Assembly: GCA_024742875.1 (NCBI GenBank)
Contig: JANSXP010000012.1
Coordinates: 1 to 64,000, forward strand
Direction of reading: 5' to 3'
Length of the DNA stretch: 64,000 nucleotides
DNA from: Planctomycetaceae bacterium
Lineage (GTDB): Bacteria; Planctomycetota; Planctomycetia; Planctomycetales; Planctomycetaceae
Within the stretch, counting starts at the first letter, position 1. The number at the start of each line of letters is the position of its first letter. Shown one piece after another: positions 58,544 to 64,000 of this stretch. A model generated the notes under the pieces. The model was not told the origin of the DNA. It was given only the letters and a program-made list of their open reading frames with translations, and did not search any database. The position numbers and the translations under genes were made by a program.

Positions 58544-59905
58544 ATGAATTCGACGAAGCAACGCAATCTGGTGCGCGGCGCAGAACACTGGTTCGACAAA
58601 GGCGTGGAAGCCATGGACTGCCGCAACTGGGACTATGCGCTGGAATGCCTCGGGCAGGCCGTGCGGCTGGAACCAAGCCACCTGGAGTCACGAAAACAAA
58701 AGCATCGCAGCAGTCGGCGTCGGTTTGGCCGACGCGGCGCGGTGCCAAAGGTGGCGGCCGTCCGACTGGCCGCCATCCGCAGTCGCATCCGCACGGCGCT
58801 GATCCGGGACGACTGGCTGAACGTGGACAAACTGGCCGAAGACGGCAACGCCATCAATCCGTGGGACGCCGAGTTTTACGCCCTGATTGCACGGGCGGCC
58901 TCACGATTCGGCAATCTGAAGATCGCCCGGTACGCGTGGACCAGCGCCGTAAAACTGGAGCCGGACAACGCTCGCTTTTACCGCGAGTTCGGCGGCGTCC
59001 TGCAGCGACTGGGTGATTACGAACTGGCGCGGGAGTGCTATCTGCGGATTGACGCCATCGATCCAACCGGTCAGGTTTCCGCCGAACTGGTGGCAGCCGT
59101 CGACATCGCCGCCGTAATTCACGATGGCGGTTATTCGGCCGCCGAATCCACGCGGGACGTCGCCATGGATGATCCCCACGACCCCGCATGCGACGGTATT
59201 GAAGTGGAGGAAGAACGGCTCGATATCGAACACGACATCCGCGAGGAACTGCGGCAGATGGTGACGGCCGGAGAAACGCACGTTCAGGCAGGAAGACTGT
59301 GTTCTGCGCTGGAGTGTTTTCAGTCCGCTCGTGATCTGGCGCCTCATAACCGCAGCATCCGGCGCCGCCACGAAGACGTGGAACTGGCGTGGCTGCGACA
59401 GCAGGCCGTGACCGCGCAGGACGAAGCACGGTTTCATGCCACCCTGGATGAGCCTCAGCAGACGGCAGCGGCCCGCGCGAAGGATCTGATGAGTCGCGAA
59501 CTGCAGATTCGCGAAGCGCGGGTGGCCGAATCCGCAGACGACTGCCTGGCCGCCTTCCAGCTGGCCGACCTGTACCGTCGGGGCAGCCGTTTTACCGACG
59601 CGGTACCGCTGTTTGAACGGGCGGCCGGTGATGAAGATCTGAAGGCCGAGTCACTGATCGGGCTGGGAGAGTGTCTGATCCACAGTCACAAAGCGACGCT
59701 CGGACACCGTTATCTGCTGACCGCGCTGAACATGATTGAAGCGGGCCGAAAACCCAACGCATTCAAGCTGGCTCACTACTGGCTGGGACGGCTGTACGAG
59801 GCTCAGAATTATCCGGACCAGGCTGAGCTGCACTTCCTGACGATTGCCCGGCTGGACCCCGGTTTTCGTGACATTGAACACCGTCTGTCACGCGATCGCT
59901 CCTGA
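58544..59905 (+). CDS. Tetratricopeptide-repeat protein
   Basis: 453 residues with at least four to five TPR-like helix pairs: WFDKGVEAMDCRNWDYALECLGQAVRLEPSH; AEFYALIARAASRFGNLKIARYAWTSAVKLEPDN; FYREFGGVLQRLGDYELARECYLRIDAIDP; AGRLCSALECFQSARDLAPHN; and a C-terminal pair with AHYWLGRLYEAQNYPDQAELHFLTIARLDP. The second region carries a basic stretch, KQKHRSSRRRFGRRG, after the first repeat. No signal peptide, so cytoplasmic; it probably scaffolds protein contacts. The ATG has an AGAAAGGG sequence at a good distance upstream. Confidence 0.88.
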   Translation: MNSTKQRNLVRGAEHWFDKGVEAMDCRNWDYALECLGQAVRLEPSHLESRKQKHRSSRRRFGRRGAVPKVAAVRLAAIRSRIRTALIRDDWLNVDKLAEDGNAINPWDAEFYALIARAASRFGNLKIARYAWTSAVKLEPDNARFYREFGGVLQRLGDYELARECYLRIDAIDPTGQVSAELVAAVDIAAVIHDGGYSAAESTRDVAMDDPHDPACDGIEVEEERLDIEHDIREELRQMVTAGETHVQAGRLCSALECFQSARDLAPHNRSIRRRHEDVELAWLRQQAVTAQDEARFHATLDEPQQTAAARAKDLMSRELQIREARVAESADDCLAAFQLADLYRRGSRFTDAVPLFERAAGDEDLKAESLIGLGECLIHSHKATLGHRYLLTALNMIEAGRKPNAFKLAHYWLGRLYEAQNYPDQAELHFLTIARLDPGFRDIEHRLSRDRS

Positions 59906-59996
59906 TGCTCCACCGGAATCTGATGTAGTCATAAATCGCCACTTCCCACTACACTCCCTGGCAGTCGGGCCTGACGTGTCAATATGGGAGACTTAA

Positions 59997-61349
59997 GTGG
60001 CGACTCGAATCCTGAGCATTTCCGGATTGCGCGGTGTAATCGGCGACGGGCTGGACCCCATTTATGTCACCGAATTTGCCGCCTCACTGGGAACGATGTT
60101 CAACGGCGGAAAGGTGGTTATCAGCAACGATGGACGCTGCACGGCCCCCATTCTGTACCATGCAGCTGTGGCCGGACTGATCGCAACCGGCTGCGAAGTG
60201 CTGGACGCAGGAGTCGCCACCACCCCCACCTGCGGCGTGCTGGTCAAGCATCTGGGTGCCGCCGGCGGACTGCAGATCACAGCCAGTCACAACCCCATCG
60301 AATGGAACGGTCTGAAGCCCTTTGCACCAGATGGCTCGGTCTTCAATCGCGAACTCGGACAGCAGCTGCTGGCCATCTTCCAGGAAGGTGAGATTGCGTG
60401 GAAAGACTGGACGCAAACGGGCCGCGTCACGCCCATCGAGTCGCCCGCCCAGCCTCACATCGATCGCGTGCTGGAGCTGGTTAACACAGACACTATCCGC
60501 AAAAAACGATTCAAGGTGGTCCTGGACTGCAATCATGGCAGCGGGGGCACCTGCGGACCGCGGCTGCTGGAGGAACTCGGCTGCGAAGTGATCACGCTTG
60601 GCGGCACGCCGGATGGCCGCTTCGAACACATTCCGGAACCGGTCGAAAAAAACCTCACCCAGCTGTGCGATGTGGTAGTTAAAGAAGGAGCGGACGCCGG
60701 ATTCGCTCAGGACCCCGATGCTGATCGCCTGGCGATTGTGGACAACACGGGGCGCTATATCGGCGAAGAGCTAACGCTCGCTCTGGCGGCCGACCATGTT
60801 CTGGCGCATCGCAAAGGGCCGTTTGTTGTGAACGGCTCGACCAGCCGCATCACCGAAGACATTGCCACGAAACACGGCTGTCAGTTCCACCGATCGTTTG
60901 TCGGTGAAGCGCACGTGTGTGCCAAAATGCGGGCCGTCCGCGCAGAACTGGGCGGAGAAGGCAACGGCGGCGTCATCGAACCGAAAGTCGGCTACGTGCG
61001 TGACAGCCTGGTCTCCATGGCATACGTTCTGGACGGGCTGGCCGACCGGGGCAGCACACTGGAAGCGTGGGCCGATGAGCTGCCGTTTTACACGATTGTC
61101 AAGGACAAACTCACCTGTCCGCGGGAGGCCGTCGACGCGGCATGCGACGCCCTGCGCGACGCATTCGCTGATGCCAGGCCGATTGAAGGCGATGGCCTGC
61201 GTCTGGACTGGAACGATCGCTGGGTGCAGGTGCGTGCCAGCAACACCGAACCCATTCTGCGGGTGATCGCCGAAGCGCCCGATACGGACGACGCGAAGGC
61301 TCTGTGCCGCTCGGCTATGGACATTGTGCGAAACACCGTAGCAACCTAA
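59997..61349 (+). CDS. glmM: Phosphoglucosamine mutase-like phosphohexomutase
   Basis: 450 residues, the short GlmM/phosphomannomutase type. ISGLRGVIGDGL and FGTSG-like opening are adapted as RILSISGLRGVIGD; then ITASHNPIEWNGLK (phosphoserine loop), AQDPDADRLAIVDN (Mg site), EGNGGVIEPKVGYVRDSL and VRASNTEPILRVIAEAP (phosphate loop). It would convert glucosamine-6-phosphate to glucosamine-1-phosphate for cell-wall or LPS precursors, though mannose substrates are possible. Start GTG at 59997, with GGGAG at 59986-59990. The window also has a longer homologue at 27513. Confidence 0.88.
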   Translation: MATRILSISGLRGVIGDGLDPIYVTEFAASLGTMFNGGKVVISNDGRCTAPILYHAAVAGLIATGCEVLDAGVATTPTCGVLVKHLGAAGGLQITASHNPIEWNGLKPFAPDGSVFNRELGQQLLAIFQEGEIAWKDWTQTGRVTPIESPAQPHIDRVLELVNTDTIRKKRFKVVLDCNHGSGGTCGPRLLEELGCEVITLGGTPDGRFEHIPEPVEKNLTQLCDVVVKEGADAGFAQDPDADRLAIVDNTGRYIGEELTLALAADHVLAHRKGPFVVNGSTSRITEDIATKHGCQFHRSFVGEAHVCAKMRAVRAELGGEGNGGVIEPKVGYVRDSLVSMAYVLDGLADRGSTLEAWADELPFYTIVKDKLTCPREAVDAACDALRDAFADARPIEGDGLRLDWNDRWVQVRASNTEPILRVIAEAPDTDDAKALCRSAMDIVRNTVAT

Positions 61350-61390
61350 TCTGGATCCCCTTGCGGCTGCACGAGGCAGCAGGAGTCACC

Positions 61391-61822
61391 ATGGACGGTC
61401 TGTCACTTTTCCTCTCTCTCCCCTCCCGGCGGCTGATCCTGGCCGGTGCAGTGATCCTTTTCACCTGCGGGTGTCTGACCACACCGGAACGTCTGGCGGA
61501 CTCCGATGCGACGATGTCCCGGACTCCCCAGCCGGTCGACCGCGCCGGCGACAACTATGAGTGGATCAAACGTCTGCGGGCCACAGAACCTGTGGAAGTC
61601 AAACAGCAGATTGCCGCACCAGGCAGTCAGGTCGTCTTTCCGGTTCCCGTCCCTTACACGGCTGCCGGACAGTACCAGCTGGTCATCAACCAGGTGATGA
61701 GACTGGCGTGGCTCCAGACCAATGAAGGCACCCTGGGCCCGTGGTCGATGGAGCATCCTGACGTGCGTCATTTGGTGGAATCTGTCGCAATTCCACCAAC
61801 GAATCCGCAGCCCGCGCAGTAG
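61391..61822 (+). CDS. Small lipoprotein of unknown function
   Basis: 143 residues. The ATG at 61391 has AGGAG six bases before it. Lipobox-type CGC ending the signal (LILAGAVILFTCGC) marks a lipoprotein. The mature part is short, with TEPVEVKQQIAAPGSQVVFPVPVPYT as its most regular segment; no family recognised. It lies 42 nt after the mutase gene and 85 nt before the asparagine-synthetase-like gene and may share their transcript. Confidence 0.8.
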   Translation: MDGLSLFLSLPSRRLILAGAVILFTCGCLTTPERLADSDATMSRTPQPVDRAGDNYEWIKRLRATEPVEVKQQIAAPGSQVVFPVPVPYTAAGQYQLVINQVMRLAWLQTNEGTLGPWSMEHPDVRHLVESVAIPPTNPQPAQ

Positions 61823-61907
61823 AAAATCTCAGTCGCTGGTTCGAACCTGTTCGCAGCAGTAAACTCGGCGACGCCGAGGGAATTCCGGTCTGCAATGGGG
61901 GCGAACT

Positions 61908-63263
61908 ATGACTCAACACGCTTACGTCGAACGCTTTGTCAACCTGCTGGATCCCAGTGGGAATGTGCTGCTGAACTGCTCCGTCGAAGACGCTGTGGAA
62001 CGTCTGGGCTCCGGAGAGGCCACCGCGCTCAAAGATGTCGAAGGCCAGTTTGCCCTCGTGCATCGCAACGGTCATATCATCCGCATGGCGCGGTCCATTG
62101 GTCGCCCCATGAGATACTTTCTGGCCAAGCAGATTGACGGTCCCTGCCTGGTGGTCGCCGAGCGGATGGACGAAATCCTCGCATGGCTGAAGCAGGAAGG
62201 GCTGGACGACCAGTTTCATCCCACCTACACCCGCATGGTGCCTGCGCACTATGTGCTGGAGCTGGCCCTGGTGGGCTGCCCCGATCCCAATCCCGATTAT
62301 CAGCGGTTTTTCACACCGGATCGCAACTCGCTGTCGACAGACCTCGACGACATCGGCTACCGCTACATTGCCGCCCTGCAGACGGCCGTCGCCAGCTGGC
62401 TGGATCATATCCCTGCGGACGAGCCGATCGGAGTGCTGTTCAGTGGTGGCATCGACAGCGGTGCGGTGTTCTGCGCCGCCTATGACTGCCTGCTGAAACG
62501 CGGTGAATCTCCCGCCCGGCTGAAGGCCTTCACACTGTCGGTGGAAGACGACGGACAGGACGCCGCTCAGGCCCATCAGTTCCTGTCGGATCTGGACCTG
62601 GGCATGTTTCTGGAAGTCATTGACGTGCCCGCAGAGGCGATTGATTACCGCGAAGCCGTGCGACTGATTGAAGACTACAAACCGCTCGATGTGCAGTCCG
62701 CCACGATGGCACTGGCACTGTGCCGCGCCATCCGCGAACGCTATCCGGAATGGATCTATCTGCTGGATGGCGACGGAGGCGATGAAAACCTCAAAGACTA
62801 CCCCATTGAAGAAAACAGCGAGCTGACCATCCGCAGCGTGCTGAACAATCTGATGCTGTACCACGAAGGCTGGGGGGTCGATGCCGTCAAGCACTCGCTG
62901 ACCTACAGTGGCGGACAGAGTCGAGGCCACGTGCGGTCCTCTGCGCCCGTACGGCACTTTGGCTTCCGGGGACTGAGCCCCTTTGCTCTGCCGCAGGTCA
63001 TCGCCGTCTCGGAAGCCATTCCGTTCATTGAACTGACGGACTGGCAGAACGAAAAGCTGTACGCGCTGAAAGGTGAAATCGTGCGTCGCGGAGTCGAGCA
63101 GGTCACCGGACTGACGATGCCGGTCTTTGAAAAACGGCGTTTCCAGCGGGGCGCGACGGTTGATTCCCGATTTGACAGTCTGTTCCCCGCCGATGAGGAG
63201 TCCTACCGGGCCGCTTTTCGCAGTGCGGTGGTCGCCATGAAGAGCGGCGATTCGACCGTCTGA
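61908..63263 (+). CDS. Asparagine-synthetase-like ATP-pyrophosphatase without glutaminase Cys
   Basis: 451 residues. The C-terminal part has the PP-loop VLFSGGIDSGAVFCAAYD, and RLKAFTLSVEDDGQDAAQA and YLLDGDGGDENLKDYP as in asparagine synthetase synthetase domains. The N-terminal 130 or so residues look like a degenerate class II glutamine-amidotransferase fold (EGQFALVHRNGHIIRMARSIGRPMRYFL), but the protein begins MTQHAY, so the Cys2 nucleophile that must follow Met is missing. It cannot use glutamine by the normal route; ammonia or another amine would have to be the donor. Relatives include beta-lactam and other small-molecule synthetases. Substrate unknown. Confidence 0.85.
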   Translation: MTQHAYVERFVNLLDPSGNVLLNCSVEDAVERLGSGEATALKDVEGQFALVHRNGHIIRMARSIGRPMRYFLAKQIDGPCLVVAERMDEILAWLKQEGLDDQFHPTYTRMVPAHYVLELALVGCPDPNPDYQRFFTPDRNSLSTDLDDIGYRYIAALQTAVASWLDHIPADEPIGVLFSGGIDSGAVFCAAYDCLLKRGESPARLKAFTLSVEDDGQDAAQAHQFLSDLDLGMFLEVIDVPAEAIDYREAVRLIEDYKPLDVQSATMALALCRAIRERYPEWIYLLDGDGGDENLKDYPIEENSELTIRSVLNNLMLYHEGWGVDAVKHSLTYSGGQSRGHVRSSAPVRHFGFRGLSPFALPQVIAVSEAIPFIELTDWQNEKLYALKGEIVRRGVEQVTGLTMPVFEKRRFQRGATVDSRFDSLFPADEESYRAAFRSAVVAMKSGDSTV

Positions 63264-63353
63264 GCAATCATCGGATGTCTGGTTGGCGCTGGCACATCGC
63301 GAACGACGCCTGCTGAATTTATCCGCATGCCAAACCACAGGTGCAAGCGCGAC

Positions 63354-63384
63354 GAAAAACGGGTGCCCCTTTCGGGTCACCCGT
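63354..63384 (-). terminator. Rho-independent terminator of the barrel gene at the right edge
   Basis: On the minus strand a stem of seven plus three pairs around a GAAA tetraloop (ACGGGTG...CACCCGT with one A-G mismatch) followed by five T. It lies about 100 nt after the stop of the minus-strand gene at 63482. The plus strand has no T-run, so it does not serve the upstream plus-strand gene. Confidence 0.8.
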
Positions 63385-63481
63385 TCTCAATTGGTCGTTT
63401 GCGTGAGACGTCCTGTTCTGGCCGTTTTGCCTGAACCGCTTTTCCCTATTCAGCACGCTCAGCACACGCAGTGAGCGTCTG

Positions 63482-64000
63482 TTAATAGCGGAAGACACCA
63501 CCAATGCTGAAGCCTCGCGTATAGAAGCTCTCCAGGTCCGACGCATGTTCGATGGACGGAGTGAAGGCTCCGGCAGCACCGGGCAGGCTGTTGTAGACGA
63601 CGTTGTCGTGTGGTCGTGTCAGGCGATAGATCCACATGAAATCGTAACCGCCAAACACAGAGAAGTTGGGAGACAGGTGCAGTTCCCCCGTGAAGCTGAT
63701 CTGCACGATGGGAGTGAAGTCGATGTCCCCGTCACTCAGACGTGTGGGCGTGGTGGCAGTGATTGGATTGGCGTAGGTTTCCGCGGAGTAATCATTCAGA
63801 GCGAACGCAACACGTGGCGTGGCGCTCAGGCTGATCCACTCGTTGCCAATTGACGCCCGACCACCAATTTCCGGACCGTAAAGATTGTTGACCGTATTGC
63901 CACCGATGCGGCTGACTTCCGGAGTCGCCAGCGTACCACCGCTGGTGAACACACCTCGATGATTGAACTCCTCTTCATAGGCCAGATAGCGAAACCCACC
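63482..64000 (-). CDS. BBP7-like outer-membrane beta-barrel protein, N-terminus cut by window edge
   Basis: The C-terminal 172 residues of a protein that runs off the right edge. The frame is open to base 64000 and starts GGFRYLAYEEEF. Strand pattern: IGGRASIGNEWISLSATPRVAFALND, IDFTPIVQISFTGELHLSPNFSVFGGYDFMWI, and ends in SIGGVFRY, as expected for the last strand of a barrel that ends in an aromatic residue. The GFRYL opening and LSPNFSVFGGYDFMW are typical of the planctomycete BBP7 family of outer-membrane barrels. Function is unknown; perhaps a structural or pore protein. Confidence 0.8.
   Translation of the reverse strand, partial: GGFRYLAYEEEFNHRGVFTSGGTLATPEVSRIGGNTVNNLYGPEIGGRASIGNEWISLSATPRVAFALNDYSAETYANPITATTPTRLSDGDIDFTPIVQISFTGELHLSPNFSVFGGYDFMWIYRLTRPHDNVVYNSLPGAAGAFTPSIEHASDLESFYTRGFSIGGVFRY

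Noticed and set aside
61845-61860. GGTTCGAACC motif resembling a tRNA T-loop
   Set aside because: No other tRNA arms nearby; chance match in a short gap.

Overview
The window looks like a chromosomal segment of a planctomycete, probably in or near the Planctomycetales; I cannot name a species. Evidence: moderately high GC, many starts without a good Shine-Dalgarno sequence, some GTG/TTG starts, a BBP7-like outer-membrane barrel at the right edge, several small lipoproteins and signal-peptide proteins of unknown function, and a Na+-NQR operon. There is no integrase, transposase, CRISPR array, tRNA or rRNA that I can support. The left-edge and right-edge genes are cut by the window.

Layout. 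(1) 1.1-8.7 kb: a complete nqrABCDEF operon for the Na+-pumping NADH:quinone oxidoreductase, closed by a strong terminator and followed by a flavin transferase (ApbE) whose C-terminus is an NqrM maturation domain, an unusual fusion. (2) 8.8-15.7 kb: a Gfo/Idh/MocA oxidoreductase, a D-threonine-aldolase-like PLP enzyme, L-fuconate dehydratase and a large intimin-type (inverse autotransporter-like) barrel with a beta-helix passenger. (3) 16-33.4 kb: mostly housekeeping and conserved unknowns: GNAT, rhodanese, DUF2752, two paralogous lipoproteins, an RlmB-type methyltransferase, an aminotransferase, a GDSL-like protein without its catalytic Ser, ScpB, a phosphohexomutase, CoaE, Rho, RibH and NusB.

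(4) 33.5-57 kb: a 23-kb nitrate region in three blocks. On the minus strand are an outer-membrane porin-like barrel, a NirB-NirD fusion nitrite reductase, and a four-subunit nitrate reductase (NarI-like membrane protein, NasA catalytic subunit, four-cluster ferredoxin subunit, bc1-type Rieske protein with a Tat signal). At the right, also on the minus strand, is nrtABCD for ABC nitrate uptake, in line with a GAF protein and a pseudo-receiver/LuxR/GAF regulator. Between them, on the plus strand, is a less familiar four-gene unit: a NirB-like FAD/[2Fe-2S] flavoprotein fused to a di-heme-b-type membrane domain, an 11-haem cytochrome c, a single-haem lipoprotein and a globin. This is my best candidate for an undescribed system: a possible NAD(P)H-to-periplasm electron conduit tied to nitrogen-oxide metabolism.

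(5) 57.2-64 kb: a D-2-hydroxyacid dehydrogenase, a TPR protein, a GlmM-like mutase, a lipoprotein, an asparagine-synthetase-like enzyme without the glutaminase Cys, and the C-terminal part of a BBP7-like barrel. A working model: nitrate crosses the outer membrane through the barrel, is bound by lipoprotein NrtA and imported by NrtBCD, is reduced to nitrite by a NasA enzyme that could draw electrons from quinol, and then to ammonium by NirBD. All assignments rest on reading motifs and gene order by eye; no database search was run.
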